Shown piece by piece: positions 35,658 to 44,738 of a stretch of DNA of 64,000 nucleotides (positions within the stretch are counted from its first letter, which is position 1; each line of letters starts with the position of its first letter). The stretch is from the NCBI GenBank assembly GCA_016716635.1, contig JADJVZ010000012.1, forward strand, positions 1-64,000, in the 5' to 3' direction. This DNA is from Micropruina sp. (GTDB lineage Bacteria; Actinomycetota; Actinomycetes; Propionibacteriales; Propionibacteriaceae). The position numbers were made by a program, and so were the translations under genes. The notes under the pieces were generated by a model, which did not search any database, had not been told where the DNA came from, and saw nothing but the letters and a program-made list of their open reading frames with translations.

Positions 35658-36056
35658 TCACTCCGCCGCGGGAGCGTCCTTCGCCTCAGCCTTCTTGGCC
35701 TCGTCGGCCTTCGCATCGGCGATCAGCGCCTCGATGTCCAGGTCGGACACCTGTTGGATCAGCTTCTCGAAGCCGGAGGAGTTCATCGCGCCGGCCTCGC
35801 GGTAGACGAGGTAGCCGTCCTTGAACGCCATCAGCGTCGGGATGGCCTCGACCTGGAGCTTCATCGCGAGTTGCTGCTCAGCCTCGGTGTCGATCTTCGC
35901 GAAAGTCATGTCGGGGTGCGCCTCGGCGGCCTTGTCGAAGATGGGCGAGAACATCCGACACGGGCCACACCACGCGGCCCACAAGTCAACGAACACGACC
36001 CCGGGCTTCGATACAGCCTCGGTGAAGTCAGCGTCGGTCAAGTTCACGGTTGCCAC
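35658..36056 (-). CDS. trxA: Thioredoxin
   Basis: 132 residues. Cytoplasmic dithiol-disulfide oxidoreductase: active site WAAWCGPCRM, then VEAIPTLMAFKDGY with the cis-proline. GTG 36056 is preferred to the in-frame TTG at 36071 because GAGAGGA lies between them as the ribosome site. About 25 alanine/lysine/aspartate residues extend the C-terminus beyond a normal thioredoxin domain. It may be used with thioredoxin reductase encoded elsewhere. Confidence 0.93.
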   Translation of the reverse strand: MATVNLTDADFTEAVSKPGVVFVDLWAAWCGPCRMFSPIFDKAAEAHPDMTFAKIDTEAEQQLAMKLQVEAIPTLMAFKDGYLVYREAGAMNSSGFEKLIQQVSDLDIEALIADAKADEAKKAEAKDAPAAE

Positions 36057-36325
36057 TAGAGATCCTCTCAATCAGATACCCCGAGTAACCGTCGAACCCC
36101 CCTGGGGTATTCCCGGAGCCACCTCCGGGTGTGGTTGCATCCAGGTGCCCCCATCCCTCCGGGTCGCGACCGCGACACGACCCGGCCAAGGCCGCCAGCC
36201 GCCACCCACATCAAACTGTGTGCGCGACCTCGCGTCCGCCGGCGCAACCAAGGCGCCGATTCTGCATGATTTGGGTGCGCCAGCAGGGGGATCAGGCTCG
36301 CCGCGAGCGTGGCAGACCCCTCGGG

Positions 36326-37039
36326 TCACTTCAGCAGGACGACGCGACGGACGGGGACCGGCACAGACACAGGGCTGCGGGCGGCCTGGCTGAGGAGTTG
36401 TTGGACGGCCGCCGTGCGGCGTTCGCTGGTGGCGGGTAGGAACAGGCTGTCCACGGCGAGCTCAGCGTCGGCGGGGGTGACCACCTCAAGGCCGTAGCGC
36501 TCGCGCGCGTCCTCCATCGGACGCAGCCCGCTGCCCTCAAGGTAAGCCTGATAGCCGGCCAGCTCCGACATGCCGGGGAAGACCGGCAGCGTGCCGAGTT
36601 GGAGCCCCAGCTGCCCCAGCAGGGCGACGTCCTGAAACCGAATCGGACGCACGGTCGGCACCAAGAACGCGAACGCGCCCCCCGGCGCTAGGACGCGCGC
36701 CACCTCGCGGAAGAACTCGCCGCTGAGGGGGCCGCCGATGCCGGTGGCGGAAACCACGGCCCCGACCGCGCCATCGTCAAGATCCAGGCGGGGAGGTTCG
36801 CCGACGGCCGTGCGGGTTGCTGTGCGGACGACCTCGCGTCCGGGACGCGCCAGGGCCTCGGCCACCGCGTTCGTACCAATGGAAATGTCGGCCACCCTGG
36901 CCACCCGGGCTGGGACGGCCCTCGCCAACCACCGAGCCGGGCCATGCGCGCCCGAGCGAGCCCTCTCCAACAGGGGCACCGGCCACGACTGCCCGTGTTC
37001 GGGGCTGAGGTAGTGATGCCAATCGACGACCCCGGTCAC
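36326..37039 (-). CDS. Class I SAM-dependent methyltransferase-like protein
   Basis: 237 residues. GTG 37039 overlaps the stop of the upstream DtxR-family gene (GTGA), so the two are coupled. Methyltransferase features: RVADISIGTNAVAEALA as a divergent motif I, DLDDGAVGAVVSATGIGG around motif IV, EFFREVARVLAPGGAFAFLVP as the usual post-I region, and a C-terminal half without known motifs. The glycine-rich loop is weak, so SAM binding is probable, not proven. Substrate unknown. Coupling to an iron-type repressor suggests a link to metal status. Confidence 0.65.
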   Translation of the reverse strand: MTGVVDWHHYLSPEHGQSWPVPLLERARSGAHGPARWLARAVPARVARVADISIGTNAVAEALARPGREVVRTATRTAVGEPPRLDLDDGAVGAVVSATGIGGPLSGEFFREVARVLAPGGAFAFLVPTVRPIRFQDVALLGQLGLQLGTLPVFPGMSELAGYQAYLEGSGLRPMEDARERYGLEVVTPADAELAVDSLFLPATSERRTAAVQQLLSQAARSPVSVPVPVRRVVLLK

Positions 37040-37701
37040 CAGGCCACCCAAAGATGTCGAGCCACGGCCACGGGGAACTCCGCCGTGCCATCGGGCCCTT
37101 TCACGGTGAAGCCCCGCCGCACCGGCTCGACGGTGAAGACAACCCCAGGACGCAAACCCGTGAGCTTGAGCAACTCGAGGGCCTCGCCGGTCTGGGCGCC
37201 TTCGCCGATGCGACGCAGCGTCACCCGGCCAGAAGTCCCCGTGAGCGGCACGAGCCCGGCGCGAAAGTCCGCCGCGGCGGGGGCATCGAGTTCTTCGAGC
37301 GCGGGAATCGGATTACCGAAGGGGGACTCGGCAGCGTCCGACACCAGATTCAAGAGTCGACGCTCGACGGATTCGGAGACGACATGCTCCCAGCGGCATG
37401 CCTCGTCATGAACCTCGTCCATGGGCAGGCCGATGACATCCACGAGCAACCGCTCCACGAGCCGGTGCTTGCGCATGACCCGTCGGGCACGAAGCATCCC
37501 CTCTTCGGTCAGCTCCACCCGGCGGTCACTCTGGACGACCACGAGGCCGACCCGCTCCATGCGTGCGACGGTCTGAGAGACGGTCGGACCGCTGTGTCCG
37601 AGCTGCTCGGCGATGCGGACGCGCAACAACGGCACGCCCTCTTCGTGAAGCTCGTAAAGGGTGCGGAGATACATCTCCGTGGTGTCGATGAGATCAGTCA
37701 T
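37036..37701 (-). CDS. DtxR/IdeR-family iron-dependent repressor
   Basis: 221 residues. Winged helix at the N-terminus (TEMYLRTLYELHEEGVPLLRVRIAEQL, GPTVSQTVARMERVGLV), metal and dimerisation domain (RKHRLVERLLVDVIGLP, EVHDEACRWEHVVSESVERRL) and a C-terminal SH3-like domain (GVVFTVEPVRRGFTV). The Cys-x-x-Glu-His set in EACRWEHV is the DtxR/IdeR iron site; MntR-type manganese sensors lack this Cys. With Fe(II) it should repress iron-uptake and related genes. It heads a two-gene unit with the methyltransferase. Confidence 0.9.
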   Translation of the reverse strand: MTDLIDTTEMYLRTLYELHEEGVPLLRVRIAEQLGHSGPTVSQTVARMERVGLVVVQSDRRVELTEEGMLRARRVMRKHRLVERLLVDVIGLPMDEVHDEACRWEHVVSESVERRLLNLVSDAAESPFGNPIPALEELDAPAAADFRAGLVPLTGTSGRVTLRRIGEGAQTGEALELLKLTGLRPGVVFTVEPVRRGFTVKGPDGTAEFPVAVARHLWVAW

Positions 37702-37706
37702 GGCAC

Positions 37707-38705
37707 CTACCTCTTGAACAAGACGAACACGCCACCCAGCACGGCAACGATCCCCGCCCCCAAGAGTGCGATGACCGACCCGCTCTTGTCGAGGGCGGCG
37801 GCCTGCTCAGCCGCAGTCTTGCCGACCACGGCGCCGGAGGTATCGGACGGATCTGAGGTAGGGCTCACGGATGGGGAAGGAGAGGCGGAGGCAGAGGGTG
37901 TCTCTGTTGCCGTTGGCGCCGGGGTCGCGGAGGGGACGGGGATGGTCACCGTCGTGCCGGTCTTGAAGGACTCCGGCGCGAGGATCAGCGACGTCCCGTC
38001 GAGCGATTGGACGACCGTGCCACCCGCGGGTTGTCCGTCGATCGCCTGCTGCGTGAGGACGGCCAGGGTGAGGGCGTCACAGAGGTACAACGTGTCGGCC
38101 GAACGCAGCGCCACGCGCCCATCGCTGAGAGTCACTCCGTCGATGATGCCTGCGGGGGCGTCGGACAACCGGGTCATGGTGTTGGTGCCGGTGGTCTTCA
38201 GGGCCGATGGCAGTTGGTAGGCAGCTCCGTCGGTGGTGATGATCTCGAGGGCACCGCTGGCCGTGGCGAGCATTGTGCCGGCGTCATGGCTGGTCTTGTC
38301 ACCGTAGGACAGTTTGTAGGTCTTTGGCGTAACGGTCTTACCCGGGGTCGGGTTGGTGACGCCGTAAACAACGACAGCGCTGCGCTTGGCGCCTGCTTTT
38401 CCGCCGATGTCGCCGATGTAGAGCGTGGTGTCGACCTTCACCATGGCTTCGGCTCCGGTGGGCGTGACGCCCAACGCGACCTTGCCCGCCACGCTGCCAT
38501 CTGCGTTCAGGCCGTAGACGCTGGAGTCGGTGGCGTTGATCGCCCAGTAGCGCGAGCCGCCGACGTCCGAGGCTAGCGCGCCCACGTTGGTCAGCTTTGC
38601 CTCGGTTGGTGCGAACGTGGGCGCCGCCCACGCAGGGAGCGCGCCTGCCACGGCAAATGCCGCCAACGCGGCCAGTGTCGTCGCCGCGCGGCGAAGAAAT
38701 GCCAT
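37707..38705 (-). CDS. Secreted, C-terminally anchored protein of unknown function
   Basis: 332 residues. AGGAGG lies well placed before ATG 38705. It has a signal peptide (FLRRAATTLAALAAFAVAGALPAWA), then about 210 residues of repeating beta-strand character (STVYGLNADGSV, TTLYIGDIGG, GALEIITTDGAAYQL) suggesting a beta-propeller-like domain, a serine/threonine/proline-rich stalk, and a final membrane helix (VIALLGAGIVAVLGGVFVLF) ending in KR. No LPXTG motif. It is probably an extracellular protein fixed in the membrane. It lies five bases upstream-side of the IdeR-type gene's start, on the same strand. Confidence 0.7.
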   Translation of the reverse strand: MAFLRRAATTLAALAAFAVAGALPAWAAPTFAPTEAKLTNVGALASDVGGSRYWAINATDSSVYGLNADGSVAGKVALGVTPTGAEAMVKVDTTLYIGDIGGKAGAKRSAVVVYGVTNPTPGKTVTPKTYKLSYGDKTSHDAGTMLATASGALEIITTDGAAYQLPSALKTTGTNTMTRLSDAPAGIIDGVTLSDGRVALRSADTLYLCDALTLAVLTQQAIDGQPAGGTVVQSLDGTSLILAPESFKTGTTVTIPVPSATPAPTATETPSASASPSPSVSPTSDPSDTSGAVVGKTAAEQAAALDKSGSVIALLGAGIVAVLGGVFVLFKR

Positions 38706-38847
38706 GGACGTCCTCCTGGGGTCGTGCCCACCCAGACTACCGCCCATCCCTAGTCAACCAACTGCCCCACACGACCCGCGCGGGTAGCCAGCACGGGTTT
38801 CGCCGCACCCCTCGGCGCGGGCCGGTGCGATGTCCTACGGTTAGGCC

Positions 38848-39492
38848 ATGGGCACGCTGCGACTGCAAGCGATCAGCATCGATGAGCTCCGCGACTTGTT
38901 CTCGGGGTCCGCAGAGGCCGAAACACGCCTGCGTGGGGTGGCCATGGTGGCCTTCCCGCCGCCTCCCCGGCCCGCGGGTCTCCTGAGCAAATTCGGGCCG
39001 CTGCTGCGCCGCCCGCCCGACGCGCCCGTGATCCGTCCCGGGGTTCCCACCGAAACCGATCTGGTGAACCTGCTCGCCGGACGCTATATCGCTCCCGATC
39101 GAGTCACAGCCGCCTGGGCGTTGGTCCGCGCGTATCTCGCCGCCCAGAGTTTCGGGACCCTCGAACTCAGCCTCGATGATCGCCTCGTCGACAGCCTCGA
39201 ATTCGATCTCGCGCGCGCTGGGATGCCGGCCGCCTTTGGCCTGCGACGCATGTTCACCGAGCCGTGGGGCATCACGCTGCACCCCGTTCCCGGTGAGGCG
39301 AGCGGTTTCGTCCGCAACGCCCACATCGCCGCCTGGGCGGACGCCTGGAACGCGGCCCTCCCTGAGGTGTCGGACGAGCATCGCGAGACCGCCGAGCGCG
39401 TCGCCGCGTGGCTGGGCAGTTTTGAGGGGTGGACGAAAGCAGCAATGGCGTCCGGGAGACCTGCCCCAGACGCCATCGCCACGTTTGCGTGA
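38848..39492 (+). CDS. Hypothetical protein, 214 residues
   Basis: Start ATG 38848 follows TACGGT by six bases, a leaderless pattern. Cytoplasmic-looking protein with conserved-type blocks (LQAISIDELRDLF, RPGVPTETDLVNLLAGRYI, AAWALVRAYLAAQSFGTLELSLDDRLV, AWADAWNAALPE). I do not recognise the family. The stop is four bases from the end of the convergent permease gene. Confidence 0.65.
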   Translation: MGTLRLQAISIDELRDLFSGSAEAETRLRGVAMVAFPPPPRPAGLLSKFGPLLRRPPDAPVIRPGVPTETDLVNLLAGRYIAPDRVTAAWALVRAYLAAQSFGTLELSLDDRLVDSLEFDLARAGMPAAFGLRRMFTEPWGITLHPVPGEASGFVRNAHIAAWADAWNAALPEVSDEHRETAERVAAWLGSFEGWTKAAMASGRPAPDAIATFA

Positions 39493-39496
39493 TCGG

Positions 39497-41018
39497 CTAG
39501 CCGCCGATCATCTTGGTGATCACGCCCTGCAAGAAGTAGACGACGAAAGCACCGGCCACGCCGTAAAGCAGCGGGTGAACCTCCTTGGCCTTGCCCCGCA
39601 CCACCTTGATCAGCACGTAGGTGATGAACCCTGCGCCGATGCCGTTGGTGATGGAGTACGTGAACGGCATGAGGGCGATCGTCAGGAAGGCGGGGATGCC
39701 CTCTTCGGGATCTTCCCAGTTCACGTGGACGACCTGGCTCATCATTAAGAAGCCCACGAAGACCAGCGCCGGAGCGGCGGCTTCCGAGGGCACCATGTTG
39801 ACGAACGGCGCCAGCAAGAGGGTGGCGAGGAACGCCAGGCCGGTGACGACCGAGGCGAGCCCCCGTCCGGGCACCCTCACCCACGCCGGCCGCAGACTCA
39901 ATGTAAGAGGTGTTGGACGACACCGAACCGACGCCACCGGCGACGGCAGCCAGGGAGTCCACGATGAGGATTTCCTTGGTGCGCGGCGGATTGCCGGAGG
40001 AGTCGAGCAGGTCACCTTCGGCGCCGATGGCCACGATCGTGCCCATGGTGTCGAAGAAGTCGCTCAACAGCAGGGCGAAGATCGTCATGGCCAAGGCAAT
40101 GACCGCGCCCGGGTTGCTGAAGGCACCGAACAGGTCGACGCGTCCGATGAGGCCCAGGTTCGGCATCGAGAAGTTGCCGAGCGCCGGGACGTTCAGCATC
40201 CACCCCACAGGGTTGGACTTCTCGGGCGAGATGAACGACGGGCCGATCTTGAAGATGGCTTCGAGGATCACGGCGACGACCGTCATGGCCAGGATCGAGA
40301 TGAGCATGGCGCCCTTGACCCGTCGGACGAACAAGACCACCAGCAGCAGGAAGCCGACGATGAAGACCACCAGCGGCCAGCCGAGAAGCGCGCCGTGGAT
40401 GCCGAGTTCCACCGGGGTGCCAGCTGCCTTGCGGACAAAGCCTGCATCCACCAGACCGATGAAGGTGATGAACAGGCCGATGCCCACGCTGATGCCGGTA
40501 CGGAGGGCGCGCGGGACGGCCTTGAAGACGGCCGTCCGGAACCCGGTGAGCACCAGGACGAGGATGATCAGCCCCTCCCAAACGACCAGGCCCATGGCCT
40601 GCGGCCAGGTGATCGTCGGGGCGATGACGTAAGCGACCATGGCGTTCAGGCCGAGGCCGGTCGCCAGACCGATCGGGAAACGCGCCCAGACGCCCATGAG
40701 AATGGTGACGAGACCAGCGACCAGCGCGGTGGCGGCGGCCACCATGGCGATCGAGGCGCCGACGTTGGCGCCGATAACGGCACCCGAGGCATCTTTGTAC
40801 GGCATCCCGGAAATCAGGTTGCCCTTGGAGTCGGCGGTCGTGCCGATGATGAGCGGATTGAGAGCCACGATGTAGGCCATCGTGAAGAAAGTGACCAGAC
40901 CACCGCGGATCTCACGCGACACGGTGGACCCGCGTTTCGTGATTTCAAACCAGCGGTCAAGGCCAGAAGTTGGCGTAGAAGATGACGACGGCGGAGCCGT
41001 CGTGGAGCTGTTGACCAT
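39497..41018 (-). pseudogene. NCS2-family purine permease (AzgA-like), one frameshift
   Basis: About 506 residues if the frame is restored. Polytopic inner-membrane H+ symporter for purines of the AzgA/PbuG type: EIRGGLVTFFTMAYIVALNPLII at the start, FPIGLATGLGLNAMVAY, LLSDFFDTMGTIVAIG, and SVSSNTSYIESAAGVGEGARTG. Directly after this motif the frame shifts at five C (39860-39864) and continues LASVVTGLAFLATLLLAPF to the end at 39497. ATG 41018 follows TAACAT by seven bases. The shift is in a homopolymer and the rest is well preserved, so a sequencing error is at least as likely as a true mutation. Confidence 0.85.
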
Positions 41019-41025
41019 GGGCCGA

Positions 41026-41057
41026 ATGTTATCGAAATCCGGGGTGCCGCTTATTCT
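41026..41057. promoter_or_regulatory. Divergent leaderless promoters of NCS2 and DUF2530 genes
   Basis: Minus-strand -10 TAACAT (41026-41031), seven bases from ATG 41018; plus-strand -10 TATTCT (41052-41057), seven bases from ATG 41065. The -35 region of each must lie in or beyond the other. Confidence 0.5.
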
Positions 41058-41064
41058 TGCGTCC

Positions 41065-41346
41065 ATGGAGCAAGGCCACTCGGAGCACCACCTGCTGGAG
41101 CAGGCCCCCGTCAAAGCTGTGGACGCCGACGGGGTGTTCGTTTTCGCGTTAGGGACGGCTGTTTTCGCCGTCGCGTCGCTCGTGTTGGCCTGGCAGCGGC
41201 CGGCCCTCGTGGCCGCCCATCAGGAGTGGTTTCTCTGGACGGCGATCGTCGCCACCGCCCTCGGCTGCGCCGGCTTGGCGTTCAGCCTCACCCGGCGCCG
41301 CAAGGGCGCGCTCGCGCTCAGTCGAACAGACCCAGATCGTCCGTGA
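41065..41346 (+). CDS. DUF2530-family membrane protein
   Basis: 93 residues with two membrane helices (VFVFALGTAVFAVASLVLAW; WTAIVATALGCAGLAFSLT) and a basic C-terminus RRRKG. Length, topology and place next to a DUF3027 gene and a cold-shock gene fit DUF2530, found mainly in actinobacteria. Function unknown. Its last 29 bases overlap the end of the convergent DUF3027 gene. Confidence 0.8.
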   Translation: MEQGHSEHHLLEQAPVKAVDADGVFVFALGTAVFAVASLVLAWQRPALVAAHQEWFLWTAIVATALGCAGLAFSLTRRRKGALALSRTDPDRP

Positions 41347-42085
41347 TGGTGTCCCATACGGGCGCGAGCGTGATCGAGGCGGCCTGAGGCTCCTCCACGT
41401 CGGAGTGCGCACCACAGCCATGATCGCGAGTGACGACCTGGCCGTCCTGCGGGGAATATTCGTTGGCGCACACGCCGAAAACGCGTCCGAGATTGCCTGA
41501 CAGGCGGACGAAGTAGGCGCACGTGACGCACTCCGCCGGGGCCTGGTGGGTCATCGAGTTGTCGGGTCCGCCCTCGGAAGACTGCCAGCGGTCGGCCGCC
41601 AAGTCGCGTCCCAACAACGACAAGACACGCTCGCGCCCCAGCCCCAGCTCCGCGACGACGGCCCGGGTCTGGGCCCACTCGGCTGGATCAGCGTCCGCCG
41701 CGTTCTCGCCACCGGTGAAGCCGGGCTCGAGGCGGGGGTCCTCGACGCTGGTCGGCATGAGCATCCCGGGGACGACATCGCCAGCACCGATTCGGTCGGC
41801 CCACGGCACCCAGGCCGGAGCCAGCAGGGCACCCTCACCGGGGACGAGGACCACCTCGTCGATGGTGACGGCCTTCGACCGCGACGCCCGCGCGACGGTG
41901 ACTGCCCAGCGCCAGCCCGGGTAACCCGGGTGCACGCACTCGAAAAAGTGGGTGGCGACGCGCACGTCCTCGGGGAGGACCTCGAGATGCTCGCCGACCT
42001 CCAAGACGCCAGCGCGAGCCAGCGCGGCCTCTTTGGCTAAGTCGACGGCGTCCGCGCAGGCGCCGTCCAATTCAAGTACTGCCAT
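41318..42085 (-). CDS. DUF3027-family protein
   Basis: 255 residues. Actinobacterial protein: THFFECVHPGYPGWRWAVTVARA, VVLVPGEGALLAPAWVPWADRI, then a C-terminal part with CVTCAYFVRLSGNLGRVFGVCANEYSP and DHGCGAHSD, whose four cysteines and His suggest a zinc site. Function unknown. It begins five bases after the stop of the cold-shock-domain gene, with which it is conserved as a pair. Confidence 0.85.
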   Translation of the reverse strand: MAVLELDGACADAVDLAKEAALARAGVLEVGEHLEVLPEDVRVATHFFECVHPGYPGWRWAVTVARASRSKAVTIDEVVLVPGEGALLAPAWVPWADRIGAGDVVPGMLMPTSVEDPRLEPGFTGGENAADADPAEWAQTRAVVAELGLGRERVLSLLGRDLAADRWQSSEGGPDNSMTHQAPAECVTCAYFVRLSGNLGRVFGVCANEYSPQDGQVVTRDHGCGAHSDVEEPQAASITLAPVWDTITDDLGLFD

Positions 42086-42090
42086 GAGTC

Positions 42091-42477
42091 CTACAGCTCG
42101 AGCTCGTCGGCGACAGCGCGCAGCACAGCGGCGGTCTTCCCGGCGAGTTTTGAATCGGGGTACCGGCCGCGGCGGAAGCCGTTGCCGATGGAGTCGAGCA
42201 TCTTGATCAGATCCTCGACGATGATGGCCATTTCGTCGGGCGTCTTGCGCTGCGCCTTCGACAGCGAAGGCGGCGCCTCAAGCACGCGCACGGACAGGGC
42301 CTGCTCGCCTCGCTTGCCGTCCACGACGCCGAACTCAACCTTTTGGCCACGCTTGAGGCTCGTCACGCCTTCGGGCAAAGCCGCGGCGCGCACGTAAACG
42401 TCGTCGCCACCTTCGTCCTTGGCGAGGAACCCAAAGCCCTTATCGGCGTCGTAGTAGCGAACGCGACCTGTGGGCAT
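42091..42477 (-). CDS. Cold-shock-domain protein with C-terminal extension
   Basis: 128 residues. The first 65 form a cold-shock OB fold: GRVRYYDADKGFGFLAKDEGGDDVYVRAAAL carries RNP1 (KGFGFL) and RNP2 (DVYV). The remaining 60 residues are helical (KTPDEMAIIVEDLIKMLDSIG) and occur only in the actinobacterial subgroup next to DUF3027 genes. Predicted RNA-binding chaperone or regulator. AGGAG lies nine bases before the ATG. Confidence 0.9.
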   Translation of the reverse strand: MPTGRVRYYDADKGFGFLAKDEGGDDVYVRAAALPEGVTSLKRGQKVEFGVVDGKRGEQALSVRVLEAPPSLSKAQRKTPDEMAIIVEDLIKMLDSIGNGFRRGRYPDSKLAGKTAAVLRAVADELEL

Positions 42478-42557
42478 GGCGAACTCCTGTCGTGGATAGA
42501 GCCCTCAGACTAGCCGGACCGGGGGGCCCCAAACCACGCGGCGGCTACGATATCCCC

Positions 42558-44150
42558 GTGGCGACGTGGAGGGACGGTCCCGAATACGCACCGGTCGAAC
42601 GTCCGGTCGCGTTCGCGACCCCGGACGCGCCGCCGCTTCCCCAGCCTCCACCAAGGGTGTTACCAGCGCAGCCGCCCTCGGCTCTGAGGCCTCTCGACTA
42701 CCAAACGGCCGACTTGCCACCCTTATCGACCTACGTCCCCGCCGATCCGGACGCACGCGATCCTCGGGCGTCATTCGACGTGTCGTCCTCGCCGATGACG
42801 TCCGCCTGGGACGCCGCCCATTCCGGAGGGGCCACGGCCGGTTCCACCTGGACCCCCGAGACGCCGATCGTCCTGCCGGGCACTGCGGTGATGCAGCTAC
42901 CGCAGCCGGCGGGGGCTTGGGCCCCACCGTCGGCGCAACTGCAGCCTTTCCCCACCGCCGTCGTGCCTCCGGCGCCCCCGGCACAGGTGGGCGCCAAAGA
43001 GATGCTGGAAGCCACCAGTCCCGCCGTGGTGATCGCCTTTTTGCTCGGCGCGATCCTGCCCTGGGTTTCGCTGGCCTTCTTCGGAATGGGCTGGTGGTTG
43101 TCGACCAAGGTCCGCTACCGGCGCGCCACGGTGGCGACCGTGACCGGCTGGCTCGGCGCCGGGGTCGGCGTGGTGGCCGCGCTGACCTACTTCGATGGGG
43201 GCACCTACGGCTTGGTGCCCTGGTGGAACCAGATCGCACCCTTGGCCTGCGTGGCCTGCTGGATCGCCTTGATCACTCTCCCCTCATCCAAGGTGCGGCC
43301 ATGCGAGCCGGAGAGCGTCCCGAGGCGTGATCTCGTGAGCGAACCTCACCACAACCCTGGGCCCGATTTCCTTCCGCCAACCCAAGGACACCCCGGGGCC
43401 AACCTCCCCGGCACGCCCGCCTCGGGATCCCCCGGCGCCCCACCGCCCTCGTCGGCGCCGTGGCTGCCGCCGGGCGGCCCCTACGCGCCCGGGTCGCGCA
43501 CGTCCGGCGGGCTCTCGTCAGCGCCCCGACCCGTGGCACAGCCGTCGTTCCCGCCGACGCATGCCAGCTACCCGCCGCCCCTCGCGAGTTATCCGCCGCC
43601 CGCCGCGCCCACCGTGCGTCCTCGGTCGACTCGGATGCGGTGGTTGGCAGGAGCGGCGCTCGTCATCCTGGTGTTGTCGATTGTCGGAGGCTTCTTCTAC
43701 GCAGCCCGCATGACCCCGGCATCCACTCGCGCGAGCGCGGCTCCCACGGTCAGCGTCGCGGCGACCGCCACCGCCTCAATCGGAGCCGCGACAGCGTTCG
43801 CGGGCAAGGACGGCGCCGGACAGGTCACGGTCTCGTCGGCGGCCTGGTCCACCACCGGGGACACGATGCCGCCCAACGGGCAGGCCTTCCTTGTCGTTGA
43901 CCTCACCGTGTCCGCGACCGGTGGACGTGTGGAAGCCGGCTGGATCTACGTGCGCCTCGTCGACGCCGCGGGCGAGACCCACTTGTTCAGCCTTGGCCCC
44001 AAGCTCACCAACCTGCTTCACTCCCAGGTGCTCATGCCCGGTCAGTCGGCCACCGGGCAGGTGAGCTTCACGGCGCCCCGAGGTGCCTGTGTGCTGCAGT
44101 TCCTCGACCCGAGCCTTGGCCCCGTCGCCTCCATCAGGATCCCGGCATGA
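42558..44150 (+). CDS. Proline-rich membrane protein with C-terminal extracellular domain
   Basis: 530 residues from GTG 42558, six bases after TACGAT. A proline-rich, disordered N-terminal 165 residues is followed by three membrane helices (PAVVIAFLLGAILPWVSLAFF, ATVTGWLGAGVGVVAALTYF, IAPLACVACWIALITL), a second proline/serine-rich stretch, a fourth helix (WLAGAALVILVLSIVGGFFYAA) and a C-terminal beta domain (GQAFLVVDLTVSATGG, VSFTAPRGACVLQFLD) that resembles DUF4352-type extracellular domains. It may be two genes fused around the RDLVSEPHH region, since each half has its own proline-rich start; no stop separates them. Function unknown. Confidence 0.6.
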   Translation: MATWRDGPEYAPVERPVAFATPDAPPLPQPPPRVLPAQPPSALRPLDYQTADLPPLSTYVPADPDARDPRASFDVSSSPMTSAWDAAHSGGATAGSTWTPETPIVLPGTAVMQLPQPAGAWAPPSAQLQPFPTAVVPPAPPAQVGAKEMLEATSPAVVIAFLLGAILPWVSLAFFGMGWWLSTKVRYRRATVATVTGWLGAGVGVVAALTYFDGGTYGLVPWWNQIAPLACVACWIALITLPSSKVRPCEPESVPRRDLVSEPHHNPGPDFLPPTQGHPGANLPGTPASGSPGAPPPSSAPWLPPGGPYAPGSRTSGGLSSAPRPVAQPSFPPTHASYPPPLASYPPPAAPTVRPRSTRMRWLAGAALVILVLSIVGGFFYAARMTPASTRASAAPTVSVAATATASIGAATAFAGKDGAGQVTVSSAAWSTTGDTMPPNGQAFLVVDLTVSATGGRVEAGWIYVRLVDAAGETHLFSLGPKLTNLLHSQVLMPGQSATGQVSFTAPRGACVLQFLDPSLGPVASIRIPA

Positions 44151-44699
44151 GCGAACCCTTTCGGACGCGCGACTTCCATCCTGTGCCAGCCTCCGAACGT
44201 CCGCGGCGCACTCGCCAGGGCGTCCGGGTGCTCATCACCGACGGGGTCGCCGTCTTGTTGATGCGCGACACCGATCCGGGTGTCCCCGGCTCCAGCTGGT
44301 GGACCACCCCCGGCGGCGGCATCGACCCCGGCGAGACCCTGCGCGAAACGGCCGTGAGGGAACTCGCCGAGGAGACTGGTCTCGTCGTAGACGAAGCCGA
44401 CTTGTTGGGCCCGGTGTTGATCCGCGACGCCCTTCACGGCTTCTCCGATCAGATCCAGTTACAGCACGAATGGTTCTTCGTGCTGCGCACCCCGCGCTTC
44501 GCCATCGACACCTCCGGTTACACCGCCGACGAGCAGCTCACGGTCGCCGAGGCGGCGTGGATCCCGCTGACGGAGGTGGCCCGGGTGACGGGTGTGGGCG
44601 GACGTCCCGCTGCTGCTCTCGCTGGCGGATCAGCCAGAGCGCTGGCCTGTGGACGTGGGTCTCGTCGAGGAGAGCATCGTCGAGGTCACCGACGGCTAA
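44147..44699 (+). CDS. NUDIX hydrolase (probable frameshift near the 3' end)
   Basis: ATG 44147 overlaps the preceding stop (ATGA). The Nudix box is complete: GGGIDPGETLRETAVRELAE followed by ETGL. It hydrolyses nucleoside diphosphates linked to another moiety; substrate unknown. After PLTEVARVTG the annotated frame becomes low-complexity and ends at 44722. The +1 alternative gives VWADVPLLLSLADQPERWPVD... to a TAA at 44697-44699, a much more natural end. The shift lies at short G runs (44590-44598), so the true protein is about 183 residues. Confidence 0.82.
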
Positions 44700-44738
44700 T
44701 CGGTAAGCTCGTGGCGGTTTGAGGCAGGAGGCCTTTTC

